64,000 bases of DNA, from assembly GCF_011947225.1 (NCBI RefSeq), contig NZ_JAATVW010000004.1:62001-126000 (forward strand), given 5' to 3'. The stretch is from Planosporangium flavigriseum (GTDB lineage Bacteria > Actinomycetota > Actinomycetes > Mycobacteriales > Micromonosporaceae). The notes under the pieces are model-generated. The model did not search any database and was not told where the DNA came from. It worked only from the letters and a program-made list of their open reading frames with translations. Made by a program: the position numbers and the translations under genes. Below, in pieces: positions 36,787 through 49,620 of the stretch. Position 1 is the first letter of the stretch. Each line of letters begins with the position of its first letter.

Positions 36787-37548
36787 CTAGACGCTCACCT
36801 CCCCCACGCCCACCGTGGCCCGCAGCCAGTTGACGAAGTCGACCCAGCCACCCGTGACGAGGGCCAGACCGACGATGATCAGAAGCACACCGCCAACGCG
36901 GGTGATCCACATGCTCTGCCGCCGGATCGCCCGGAACACACCCAGCAGTCGCCGGAACCCGAGCCCGAACGCCACGAACGGCAGGCCCAGGCCCAGGCAG
37001 TACGCGAGGGCCAGGATCACCGCGCGGCCGGTGGAGCCGCCGACGGTGGACAGTCCGAGCACCACGCCGAGCGTGGGGCCCAGGCAGGGGCTCCACGATA
37101 GCGCGAAGACGGCCCCGAAGACCGGCGCTCCGAGCAGGCCGGCGGCCGGCAGCCGGTGGATGCGCCACTCCCGCTGCAGGCCGGGGATCAGGCCGGCGAA
37201 CGCGGCGCCCAACGCGATGATCAGAACCCCGACGACGACCTCAACGAGCCGCTGCTGGCGCAGCAGCGCCCGGCCGGCACTGGCGAGCAGCACGTTGGCC
37301 AGCACGAACACGCTGGCGAACCCGGCGACGAAGAGCAGCGTGCCGGCGAGGACCCGCCCGCGGCGGGCCCCGCTCACCGACGCGCTGTCCAGGTCCGCGC
37401 CGGCGAGGCCGGTTACGTACGACAGGTAACCGGGTACGAGCGGCAGCACGCACGGCGACAGGAAGCTCACCAGGCCTGCGATCGCCGCGACCCCGATGGC
37501 CAGCAGCAGCGGGCCGGACTGAGCGATTCCCGCAAAGGTGTTGCCCAT
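36787..37548 (-). CDS. ccdA: Thiol-disulfide transporter CcdA
   Basis: Membrane protein that moves reducing power across the membrane to the thioredoxin-like lipoprotein, so that apocytochrome c cysteines stay reduced. 253 residues, six helices; the redox cysteines are in FLSPCVLPLVPGYLSYVTG and WSPCLGPTLG, the two conserved CcdA/DsbD motifs. The start is ATG 37548 (MGNTFAGIAQ); the longer upstream frame overlaps tlpA and is rejected. Four bases after tlpA. Confidence 0.94.
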   Translation of the reverse strand: MGNTFAGIAQSGPLLLAIGVAAIAGLVSFLSPCVLPLVPGYLSYVTGLAGADLDSASVSGARRGRVLAGTLLFVAGFASVFVLANVLLASAGRALLRQQRLVEVVVGVLIIALGAAFAGLIPGLQREWRIHRLPAAGLLGAPVFGAVFALSWSPCLGPTLGVVLGLSTVGGSTGRAVILALAYCLGLGLPFVAFGLGFRRLLGVFRAIRRQSMWITRVGGVLLIIVGLALVTGGWVDFVNWLRATVGVGEVSV

Positions 37549-37552
37549 CAGC

Positions 37553-38098
37553 TCACTCCGCCGCCACCTTGCGGACCGCCGACTCCAGGTCCTCACGCAC
37601 CAGCGCCCTGGTGTACAGGGCGGCGATACGGCCCTGCCGGTCGACGATGAGCGTGCTGGGAATAGCCGTCGGAGGCACCTTCGCGAAGTCCAGCGCAGTG
37701 CTCCCAGCCGGGTCGAACAGGCTCGGGTACGTGAGGCCGTACCGCTCGACGAACGCCTTCGCCTTGTCCCGGTCGTCACGGATGTCGATGCCGACGAACG
37801 AGACCCGCTGGTCCTTCGTCGCCTCGGCTACGGCCGCCAGTTCCGGCGCCTCCGCCCGGCAGGGGCCGCACCAGGAGGCCCAGAAGTTGACGACGACCAC
37901 CTCGCCACGGTGCTGGCTGAGGTCGTAGCTGCCACCCTCGAGCAGCTCGCCGGCGAGCTTGGGCGCGGGATGGCGCTGGGCCACGGCGAAGATCGCGGTC
38001 TGCCCGCTCTTCGCCGTCGCCGACCCGCTCGACGAGGCGCCCGAGGAGCAGCCGCCAAGCAGCGCGAGCAGGGCTACGAGAAGGACAAGGCGGCGCAT
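37553..38098 (-). CDS. tlpA: Thioredoxin-like lipoprotein TlpA/ResA
   Basis: Extracytoplasmic thiol-disulfide oxidoreductase that reduces the CxxCH motif of apocytochromes. 181 residues: lipoprotein signal with lipobox LGGC (Cys17), a short linker, then a thioredoxin fold with active site WCGPC (Cys77, Cys80) and the cis-Pro in AIPSTL. Member of the ResA/TlpA group. Start ATG 38098 shares one base with the stop of the phosphatase gene. Confidence 0.93.
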   Translation of the reverse strand: MRRLVLLVALLALLGGCSSGASSSGSATAKSGQTAIFAVAQRHPAPKLAGELLEGGSYDLSQHRGEVVVVNFWASWCGPCRAEAPELAAVAEATKDQRVSFVGIDIRDDRDKAKAFVERYGLTYPSLFDPAGSTALDFAKVPPTAIPSTLIVDRQGRIAALYTRALVREDLESAVRKVAAE

Positions 38099-38754
38099 CA
38101 CGCCCCCTTGGCCGTCCGCGCGCCCGGGGACATCGCGATGAGGTGGGCCGCCGGCTCGGAGTACCCGATACCGACGATGCGAGCGTCCTCGAAGTGGAAG
38201 CTGGTCAGGCTGGCCAGCGCGCACTGGCGCCGGCGCGGGTCGTGCCAGAGCCGCTTGCGCTCCACGAACCGGCGCAGCGTCCAGATCGGCAGTTGGTGCG
38301 ACACGCACACCGCCTCGTGCCCTTCGGCCGCCTCGCGGGCGGCGAGCACGGCCGCGTACATCCGCTGCGCGATCTGCACGTACGGCTCGCCCCAGGACGG
38401 GGTGAACGGGTCGCGCATCAGGTACCAGTAGCGCGGCTGGCGCAGCGCCCCGTCCCCGACCGCCACCCGCTTGCCCTCGAACAGGTTGGCGCTCTCGATC
38501 AGCCGCTCGTCGACCTCGATCGGCAGCGTGAACTGCGCGGCGAACGGCTCGGCGGTCTGCTGGGCGCGTTCGAGCGGGCTGGCCACGACGTGGGCGATGT
38601 CGCGGCCGACCAGCGACTCGGCTGCCGCCTTCGCCATCTGCACGCCCAGCTCGGAGAGGCGGAAGCCGGGCAGCCGACCGTACAAGATCTTGTCGGGGTT
38701 GTAGACCTCACCATGGCGGAGCACGTGCACCACGGTCTTCGTGGCGCCGCTCAC
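38098..38754 (-). CDS. Histidine phosphatase family protein
   Basis: 218-residue member of the histidine phosphatase (phosphoglycerate mutase-like) superfamily, with the catalytic LRHGEV motif (His14), the [16 protein letters not shown] segment and [10 protein letters not shown] (second His). The substrate is unknown. The same gene occurs between hemL and resA-like genes in other actinobacteria, so a role near heme metabolism is likely but unproven. Coupled to hemL (4-base ATGA overlap) and tlpA (1 base). Confidence 0.88.
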   Translation of the reverse strand: MSGATKTVVHVLRHGEVYNPDKILYGRLPGFRLSELGVQMAKAAAESLVGRDIAHVVASPLERAQQTAEPFAAQFTLPIEVDERLIESANLFEGKRVAVGDGALRQPRYWYLMRDPFTPSWGEPYVQIAQRMYAAVLAAREAAEGHEAVCVSHQLPIWTLRRFVERKRLWHDPRRRQCALASLTSFHFEDARIVGIGYSEPAAHLIAMSPGARTAKGA

Positions 38755-40061
38755 CTCATTGCCTCCGCGGCGGCGCGGGCGGCGTGCGGCAGCGCCGCCT
38801 GGACGACCTCCAGCGCGGCGTCGTCAATCGCCGTTGACACGAACCACGCCTCGTAGGCGCTCGGCGGCAGGTACACCCCGCGCGACAGCATCTCGTGGAA
38901 GAAGGCGCGGAACGCGTCGACGTTCTGCGTCTGCGCACCCGCGTAGTCCACGACCTCACGATCCGTGAAGAAGACCGAGAACATGCTGCCCGCGTACGAG
39001 AGCGAGTGCGGGACGCCGGCGGCGGACAGCGCCTCGGAGGCGAGCTTGCTGATGACACCCGCCGTGTCGTTCAGCCGGTCGTAGACCTCGTCGGTGCAGT
39101 TACGCAGCGTGGCGAGACCGGCCGCACAGGCGAGCGGATTACCCGAGAGCGTGCCGGCCTGGTAGACCGGCCCCGCCGGGGCCAGCTTGCCCATGACCTC
39201 GGCGCGGCCACCGAACGCGGCAGCGGGCAGGCCGCCGCCCATGACCTTGCCGAAGGTGTACAGGTCGGCGTCGACCGGGTCCAGTCCCGTCCAGCCCGCC
39301 CGCGAGACCCGGAAACCGGTCATCACCTCGTCGATAATGAGCAGGGCCCCGTGCCGGTGGGCGATCTCGGCCAGTTGAGCGTTGAACCCGTTGCGCGGTG
39401 CGACGACGCCCATGTTGCCGGCGGCTGCCTCCGTGATGATCGCGGCGATGCTGTCACCGGCCTCGGCGAACGCCTGCTCAACCGCGGCGATGTCGTTGTA
39501 GGGCAGCACGATCGTGTCAGCGGCCGCCGCACCGGTCACGCCCGGCGTGTCCGGTAGGCCCAGCGTCGCGACGCCGGACCCGGCCGACGCGAGCAGCGCG
39601 TCCACGTGGCCGTGGTAGCAGCCGGCGAACTTCACGATCTTCGTACGCCCCGTGTATCCACGGGCCAGCCGGATGGCGCTCATCGTCGCCTCCGTGCCGG
39701 AGTTGACCAGCCGTACGCTCTCGACCGGGGTACGAGCCACGATCTCCTCGGCGAGGTCGACCTCGCCCGGAGTCGGCGTACCGAAGCTGGTGCCCTTCGC
39801 GGCGGCCTCGGTGACCGCCGCGACCACGTCGGGGTGGGCGTGGCCGAGGATCAACGGACCCCAGGAGCAGACCAGGTCGACGTAGCGGCGCCCGTCGGCG
39901 TCATGGAGCCAGCAGCCTTCGCCGCGGACCATGAACCGCGGCGTGCCACCAACGGCGCGGAACGCGCGCACAGGAGAATTGACCCCGCCCGGCACGATGG
40001 CGTGGGCACGGTCGAAAAGGGCCTGGGAAATCGGCGCGTCGGCCGGGTATGTCTCTGTCAC
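38751..40061 (-). CDS. hemL: Glutamate-1-semialdehyde 2,1-aminomutase
   Basis: PLP enzyme that turns glutamate-1-semialdehyde into 5-aminolevulinate for tetrapyrrole synthesis by the C5 route. 436 residues with family segments [44 protein letters not shown] and the PLP lysine in [14 protein letters not shown] start at 40061. It heads the operon hemL-phosphatase-tlpA-ccdA-resB-ccsB, linking heme supply to cytochrome c assembly. Confidence 0.95.
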   Translation of the reverse strand: MTETYPADAPISQALFDRAHAIVPGGVNSPVRAFRAVGGTPRFMVRGEGCWLHDADGRRYVDLVCSWGPLILGHAHPDVVAAVTEAAAKGTSFGTPTPGEVDLAEEIVARTPVESVRLVNSGTEATMSAIRLARGYTGRTKIVKFAGCYHGHVDALLASAGSGVATLGLPDTPGVTGAAAADTIVLPYNDIAAVEQAFAEAGDSIAAIITEAAAGNMGVVAPRNGFNAQLAEIAHRHGALLIIDEVMTGFRVSRAGWTGLDPVDADLYTFGKVMGGGLPAAAFGGRAEVMGKLAPAGPVYQAGTLSGNPLACAAGLATLRNCTDEVYDRLNDTAGVISKLASEALSAAGVPHSLSYAGSMFSVFFTDREVVDYAGAQTQNVDAFRAFFHEMLSRGVYLPPSAYEAWFVSTAIDDAALEVVQAALPHAARAAAEAMR

Positions 40062-40213
40062 GGCTCAACCATTGTGGCAGCCGAAACGCCCTCTGCCACC
40101 GGGGCCCCCTCCGCCCCTCACGTGGGACTACGGGCAGTGATAGCCGCTCGTCACAGGGCTAGGGCCGGCGACGACTTGATGCCAGCGCAGGACGACCAGG
40201 TTAGGCTGGCGGG

Positions 40214-40543
40214 GTGGAACGTCCAGATCTATCCATCTCGGTAGAGAAGAGCCCCCGCGAGGCGCTCGTCACACTGGCCGGGGAGATCGACATGTCCACC
40301 GTCGCGCGGTTATCGGCCACCGTCAGCGAACTGCTCAATCCAGCGCCGCCCCGGGTCGTCCTCGATCTCCACCGCGTCACCTTCTGCGATTCGCAGGGCC
40401 TCGGCACGCTGGTCGTGCTCAGCCGCAAGGCGTCGCTCGCCCAGAGCGTTCTGGTGCTGGTCAACGTGGGCGACTTCCTGCTACGGGTGCTCGACATCAC
40501 CGGCCTCCGCGGCGCCCTGATGATTCAGGAGACCACCGCCTGA
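40214..40543 (+). CDS. STAS domain anti-anti-sigma factor
   Basis: 109-residue STAS protein of the SpoIIAA/RsbV/BldG type: binds and releases an RsbW-like anti-sigma kinase depending on phosphorylation. The phosphorylatable serine is Ser60 in VTFCDSQGLGTLV. GTG start at 40214. It is convergent with the response regulator gene (13 bases apart), and the phosphatase/RsbW-like protein at 45.7-47.8 kb is an obvious candidate partner. Confidence 0.88.
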   Translation: MERPDLSISVEKSPREALVTLAGEIDMSTVARLSATVSELLNPAPPRVVLDLHRVTFCDSQGLGTLVVLSRKASLAQSVLVLVNVGDFLLRVLDITGLRGALMIQETTA

Positions 40544-40556
40544 GCCGGTCGGAGAT

Positions 40557-41144
40557 CTAAAACAGCCGGCGACGCGCCCGCGCCAGCAGGCTCGCCGCCT
40601 TCTCCACCTGCTCCTGAGCGATCTGCCCGTCGGTCGCGGCGGCCGACTTGAGCAGCGTCGACGCCTCGTCGATCGCCACCCCGGCGGCGCGCAGGGCCGC
40701 CTCACGGCTCCGGGTCACCTCCGCCTGCGCGTGTAGCTGCTGGGTCTTGGTCCACAGCTCCACGAAGACGGAGACCTTCGCGCGCAGTACCCATGGGTCG
40801 AACGGCTTGGACAGGTAGTCGACCGCGCCCACCGCGTACCCCCGCAGCGCCAGCTGGGAATCCCGATCCGCGGCGGTGAGGAAGATGATCGGGATGTGCC
40901 GGGTGCGCTCCCGCCGCTTGATGTGACGGGCGGTTTCGAAACCGTCCATCTCCGGCATCTGGGCGTCCAGCAGGATCAGCGCGAAGTCCTCGACGAGGAG
41001 GTGCTTGAGCGCCTCCTCACCGCTCTGGGCACTGACGGCCTGCACCGGCAACCCCTGCAGGATCGCTTCCAAGGCCATCAGGTTGTCGCGCCGGTCGTCG
41101 ACCAGCAATACCTTCGCCGGCTGGCGCTCGGTGGAGACGGTCAC
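40557..41144 (-). CDS. osaB: OsaB-like response regulator
   Basis: 195 residues: N-terminal receiver domain (about 10-130) with phosphoacceptor Asp60 (LLDAQMPEMDG), acidic DD pair near the start (VDD), and Lys in LSKPFD; the rest is a coiled-coil helix with no DNA-binding domain. This is the layout of Streptomyces OsaB, the partner of the hybrid kinase OsaA in osmotic adaptation. GTG start at 41144 with GGGAG before it. It lies 60 bases downstream of the poly-HAMP kinase, with a small hairpin (41171-41188) in between. How it gives output without DNA binding is unknown; protein-protein contact is assumed. Confidence 0.8.
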   Translation of the reverse strand: MTVSTERQPAKVLLVDDRRDNLMALEAILQGLPVQAVSAQSGEEALKHLLVEDFALILLDAQMPEMDGFETARHIKRRERTRHIPIIFLTAADRDSQLALRGYAVGAVDYLSKPFDPWVLRAKVSVFVELWTKTQQLHAQAEVTRSREAALRAAGVAIDEASTLLKSAAATDGQIAQEQVEKAASLLARARRRLF

Positions 41145-41204
41145 TCGAACTCCCTTTCATGGTCGGTACAGCCTCCGCCCCCGGAGGCGGTACCGATTCG
41201 CACG

Positions 41205-45578
<4,374 letters not shown>

Positions 45579-45622
45579 AGCGATCCTCCTGGAGGGCCAA
45601 ATGATCTGAGTCGCACCCTAAT

Positions 45623-45641
45623 GCTCGTACTGATGACGAGC
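45623..45641. promoter_or_regulatory. Inverted repeat in the osaA-osaC divergent promoter
   Basis: GCTCGT (45623-45628) and ACGAGC (45636-45641), seven bases apart, lie midway in the 118-base gap between the two divergent genes. Position suits an operator that serves both; the binding protein is unknown. Confidence 0.35.
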
Positions 45642-45696
45642 GGAAGCGAGTGCCCCGGGTTGGATTGTTGCCGGCGCTGCGTGGAGACTGCGATAT

Positions 45697-47847
45697 GTGA
45701 CTGCTCAGGTGGTACGGCGTATTCGACTTCCCGCCGACCATAGCTCCCCCGGCGCGGCGCGCGCCGCTGTTCGATCCGCCATGGCGGATGTCGGCCTCAC
45801 CGACGTGCTCGATGAGGCATTGCTGCTCACCACCGAGCTGGCGACCAACGCCGTGGTGCACGCGCGTACCGCGCTCGATGTGGACATCACCGCGGACGCG
45901 GACAGCATCACCGTCACGGTGATGGATTTCCGCATCGGGCCGATCACCCATAACCGCGCCCAGGGCACACCGAACGGCTCCACCCGACCGATCGAGCAGA
46001 TCGAGGAGCGGGGTCGCGGCCTGCTGCTGGTCGACCAACTAGCCACATACTGGGGCACTCTTCACTTTCCGCATGGGAAGGGCGTGTGGTTCCGGCTGGA
46101 CCGGGTGGCGGCGCTCAACGCGGCCGCCGGCGCCACGGGCACCGCACCGGCGTCGACCGGCGAGGTGACGTCGACCGGCGAGGTGACGGAGCGCGACGCC
46201 GACGCCGAGCCGGCCGCCCTCCGGGACGGGCTGGCGGCCGATCTCGTCGCCGCGGCTACGGCTCCCGTACTCGCCCCCCGGGTGCCGGCGCTGGGAGCCG
46301 GCGGGGCGGACGCCGTGAGCGCCGAGGCGCTGCAGGCGTTCCTGGTCAGTGGCCGGTCGCTACACGGCGGCACCATCGTCGATCTGGGTGAACAACTACT
46401 GAGCCAACTCTGCGTGACCGTTGGGGCCGACGGCGCGGCCGTCCTCGTCGACCAGGGCGACGGCCAGGGCCTGCGGGTCCTCGCCGAGCATGGTTCGCCG
46501 GTGCCCGCCAAGGGCGGGGTACGGGTACCGCTGCGGTTGGTCCGCCCCTGGCAGGGCGAGCTGGCGCTCACGCAGCCGAGTGCCGGCTACGCCGGCGCGC
46601 TGGTCGACCTCGCCGCCGACCGGATCTCGCTGACGTTGGAGAACGAACGGTTACGCCGTACGGACGCCCAGCGGCGGACGTGGCTGACCTACCTGGCCGA
46701 GGTGAGCGAACTGCTCGCCCAGTCCCTCGACGCGGAGTTGACGTTCGCCCTGATTCCCAGGCTCGTCGTGCCCCGGTTGGGGCGGTGGTGCGCGGTGCAC
46801 GTCGTCGACAACTCGGGCGAGCTGCGGCTGGCCGCCGCGACGCACACCGACGAAGAGGCGATGTCCCAGCTGCACGGGGTGCTCACCGAGGCCGTGCCGC
46901 AGCTGCGCGAGGCGCAGCAGGTCGGCGCGGCCATCCCGCTGCCCGCGCCGATCGACGGGTACGCGGTGTCGATGGCCGCGCGCGGCCAGCAGCTCGGGGT
47001 TCTCTCGGTCGGCCACGGCGCCGCACACCGGCTGGACCCCGAGGAGCTGGCGGTGGTCGAGGACGTGGCCCGCCGGGCGGCGCTCGCCATCGACAACGCC
47101 CGCATCCACGCCGAACGCCGCAGGGTCGCGGAGGCGCTCCAGCGCTCGCTGCTTCCGCCGACGCTGCCCCAGATCGACGGCATCGACTTCGGGGCGGAGT
47201 ACGTGCCGACCGGCGAAGGTGTCGACGTGGGCGGCGACTTCTACGACGTCGTCGGGCTCGACGACGGCCAGTGGCTCGTCGTCGTGGGCGACGTCTCCGG
47301 CAAGGGCGTCCACGCGGCGACCGTCACCGGCCTGGTCCGCGAGGTCACCCGGACCCTCGTACGCGACGGCCGGCCACTGCCGGAGGCGATCGGGCGGCTC
47401 AACGAGGCGCTGGTCGAGCGGGGCGGCGGCCGTTTCTGCACGCTCGCCCTTGCCGCCGTGACACCGCGCACCGAAGGCCAGCTCGACGTGTCGCTGTACC
47501 TGGCCGGGCACGACCGGCCCGTCCTGCTGCACGCGGACGGCCGGACCTCGCTCGTCGGCGAGTGCGGCACCGCGCTCGGGCTACTCAAGAAGGTGTCCTG
47601 CCCGCCGGCGCAGGTGTCGCTGGGCCCCGGGGAGACGCTCGTCTTCTACACGGACGGGGTCACCGAGCGGCGCCGCGGCCCGGAGTTGTACGGCGTGGAA
47701 CGGCTTCGCCTGGAGGCGTCCTCGCTCGCGGGCTTCCCGGCCGACGTGGTCGCGGCCAGGCTGCGGGCCGCCACGCTCAACTTCTCGCTGGAGACACCGC
47801 GCGACGACATCGCGATCTTCGCATTGCGCAACGACCGCACCGGCTAG
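45697..47847 (+). CDS. osaC: OsaC-like RsbW-kinase/GAF/SpoIIE-phosphatase regulator
   Basis: 716 residues combining an N-terminal RsbW-type HATPase (about 10-130, N box ELATNAVVHA), an Ala-rich linker, two GAF-like regions (about 205-310 and 325-470) and a C-terminal SpoIIE/PP2C phosphatase (about 480-715) with the metal aspartates in VGGDFYDVV (Asp514) and VVVGDVSGKG. It can both bind sigma factor or STAS protein and dephosphorylate a STAS protein. Streptomyces OsaC has the same kinase-sensor-phosphatase layout and acts on SigB after osmotic stress. GTG start 45697. Overlaps the end of the convergent PH-domain gene by 4 bases. Confidence 0.83.
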   Translation: MTAQVVRRIRLPADHSSPGAARAAVRSAMADVGLTDVLDEALLLTTELATNAVVHARTALDVDITADADSITVTVMDFRIGPITHNRAQGTPNGSTRPIEQIEERGRGLLLVDQLATYWGTLHFPHGKGVWFRLDRVAALNAAAGATGTAPASTGEVTSTGEVTERDADAEPAALRDGLAADLVAAATAPVLAPRVPALGAGGADAVSAEALQAFLVSGRSLHGGTIVDLGEQLLSQLCVTVGADGAAVLVDQGDGQGLRVLAEHGSPVPAKGGVRVPLRLVRPWQGELALTQPSAGYAGALVDLAADRISLTLENERLRRTDAQRRTWLTYLAEVSELLAQSLDAELTFALIPRLVVPRLGRWCAVHVVDNSGELRLAAATHTDEEAMSQLHGVLTEAVPQLREAQQVGAAIPLPAPIDGYAVSMAARGQQLGVLSVGHGAAHRLDPEELAVVEDVARRAALAIDNARIHAERRRVAEALQRSLLPPTLPQIDGIDFGAEYVPTGEGVDVGGDFYDVVGLDDGQWLVVVGDVSGKGVHAATVTGLVREVTRTLVRDGRPLPEAIGRLNEALVERGGGRFCTLALAAVTPRTEGQLDVSLYLAGHDRPVLLHADGRTSLVGECGTALGLLKKVSCPPAQVSLGPGETLVFYTDGVTERRRGPELYGVERLRLEASSLAGFPADVVAARLRAATLNFSLETPRDDIAIFALRNDRTG

Positions 47848-48320
47848 GCCGTACGGGTCGCCTGCGACCGCAGCGCCTGGAGCAGCGTGGCGACCTCCTC
47901 GCAGGAGGCGCTCAGCTCGTACGCGCTGAACAGGTGTAGCGAGTCGCCGGTGTCGATCTCCAGAAGCTGGCTGCGCACGCCGAGGCGGCGCCGCTCGTCC
48001 ACGCGGATGCGGTCGATGGCGGCCCAGGGCAGGTGACGCCGTCCGGCGAACCCGCTCGCCACCGTCACCCCGGTCGGGTCGACGGCCAGCCGCACCGGCA
48101 CCAGCAGGTCGCGAAGGCCGAACGCAGCGAGCGCGGCCGCTGCGACCAGTGCGATCCCGGCGCCCGCGGGATCCGACCCGAACATCGCCGCGACGACCGC
48201 GAACAGCACCGCGACGGCGAACTTCAGCACGGTGAACCGTGGGTTGACCCGCCACCGCAGCTCACGCTGACGCTCGGGCTCGGCGCCCTCCTCGGGCATC
48301 CACGGCGTACGCAGTTCCAC
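47844..48320 (-). CDS. PH domain-containing membrane protein
   Basis: 158 residues: charged N-terminus, two transmembrane helices (about 30-48 and 53-70), then a bacterial PH-like domain (about 75-145) with the pattern VAVDPTGVTV...LPWAAIDRIRVDERRRLGVRSQLLEID. This bPH6-type layout is common and uncharacterised in actinobacteria; Mycobacterium relatives are annotated only as PH-domain proteins. GTG start 48320, no clear ribosome site. The stop codon overlaps that of osaC. Confidence 0.78.
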   Translation of the reverse strand: MELRTPWMPEEGAEPERQRELRWRVNPRFTVLKFAVAVLFAVVAAMFGSDPAGAGIALVAAAALAAFGLRDLLVPVRLAVDPTGVTVASGFAGRRHLPWAAIDRIRVDERRRLGVRSQLLEIDTGDSLHLFSAYELSASCEEVATLLQALRSQATRTA

Positions 48321-48398
48321 CGATCAAGGATGGCACGGGTGTGGACTCGGTGGCCGCCCCTGGGGCTATCATCGAAGAACCCTACTGAGGAGTAACAA

Positions 48399-49556
48399 AT
48401 GCGGGACGCGGTGATCGTCGGGGCCGTTCGGACCCCGGTAGGCCGGCGTAAGGGCGGCCTCTCGCACATCCACCCGGTCGACCTGTCCGGCCACGTCCTG
48501 TCCGCCCTCGCGGAGCGCACCGGCTTCGATCCGGCGGACGTCGACGACGTGGTCTGGGGCTGCGTGTCGCAGGTCGGCGAGCAGTCGTGGAACGTCGGAC
48601 GCAGCGCCGTCCTCGCGGCCGGCTGGCCGGAGTCGGTGCCGGGCACCACGGTCGACCGCCAGTGCGGGTCGAGCCAGCAGGCGGTCCACTTCGCCGCCGG
48701 CGCGGTGATCTCCGGGCAGGCCGACCTCGTGATCGCCGGTGGCGTCGAGTCGATGACCCGGGTGCCCATGGGCTCGTCGGTCGCCGATGGGATGCCCTTC
48801 GGCGAGCGGGTCCGCGCCCGCTACGCCGGGCAGGAGGGGTACGCCGACGGCGAGATCGCCCCGTTCAACCAGGGCGTCGGCGCCGAGATGATCGCCGCCC
48901 GGTGGGGCTTGGGCCGCCAGCAGCTTGACGAGTTCGCCCTGGAAAGCCACGCCCGCGCGGGGAAGGCCTCGGACGCCGGCGACTTCGCCGCCGAGATCGC
49001 CCCGATCGACGGCGTGACCGCCGACGAGGGCATCCGCCGCGACACCTCCCTGGAAGCGCTCGGCACGCTGAAGACTCCGTTCAAGTCCGACGGTGTCGTC
49101 ACGGCGGGCTCGGCGTCGCAGATCTCCGACGGTTCCGCCGCGCTGGCCATCACCACCAGCGAGTGGGCGGCCGCGCACGGGCTCACGCCGCTCGCGCGCA
49201 TCCACACCGCCACCGTCGCCGGCGACGACCCGGTCATCATGCTCACCGGCCCGATCCCGGCCACCGCCAAGGCGCTCAAGCGCGCCGGGCTGACGATCAA
49301 CGACATCGGCGTGTACGAGGTGAATGAGGCGTTCGCCCCGGTGCCCATGGCCTGGCTCGCCGAGACTGGGGCCGATCCGGCCCGGCTGAACCCGCGCGGT
49401 GGCGCGATCGCCCTGGGCCACCCGCTCGGCGGCTCCGGCGCCCGGCTGATGACCACGCTCGTGCACCACATGCGCGACAACGGCATCCGGTACGGGCTGC
49501 AGACCATGTGCGAGGGCGGCGGGATGGCCAACGCGACCATCCTCGAACTGCTCTGA
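48399..49556 (+). CDS. Thiolase family protein (acetyl-CoA C-acyltransferase)
   Basis: 385-residue thiolase. Catalytic residues are seen: Cys89 in DRQCGSSQQA, the NEAFA segment, His in GHPLGGSGAR and Cys in CEGGGMANA. These define a degradative or biosynthetic thiolase that cleaves or forms 3-ketoacyl-CoA; direction cannot be told from sequence. GAGGAG lies 8 bases before the ATG. It stands alone, flanked by a divergent PH-domain gene and a convergent GT-C gene, so no pathway is implied by context, though phenylacetate breakdown also needs a thiolase. Confidence 0.9.
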   Translation: MRDAVIVGAVRTPVGRRKGGLSHIHPVDLSGHVLSALAERTGFDPADVDDVVWGCVSQVGEQSWNVGRSAVLAAGWPESVPGTTVDRQCGSSQQAVHFAAGAVISGQADLVIAGGVESMTRVPMGSSVADGMPFGERVRARYAGQEGYADGEIAPFNQGVGAEMIAARWGLGRQQLDEFALESHARAGKASDAGDFAAEIAPIDGVTADEGIRRDTSLEALGTLKTPFKSDGVVTAGSASQISDGSAALAITTSEWAAAHGLTPLARIHTATVAGDDPVIMLTGPIPATAKALKRAGLTINDIGVYEVNEAFAPVPMAWLAETGADPARLNPRGGAIALGHPLGGSGARLMTTLVHHMRDNGIRYGLQTMCEGGGMANATILELL

Positions 49557-49566
49557 CCCACCTTCG

Positions 49567-49620
49567 CGTGATCACCGAGAGTTTCGGGCGTCAGGGCACC
49601 GCAAACTCTCGGTGATCACG
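49567..49620. terminator. 18-bp perfect inverted repeat between convergent genes
   Basis: CGTGATCACCGAGAGTTT at 49567-49584 and its exact complement at 49603-49620, with an 18-base loop. The stop codon of the minus-strand gene (49616-49618) lies in the right arm. Serves as a bidirectional terminator; I suspect it is a dispersed intergenic repeat, not tested. Confidence 0.75.
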
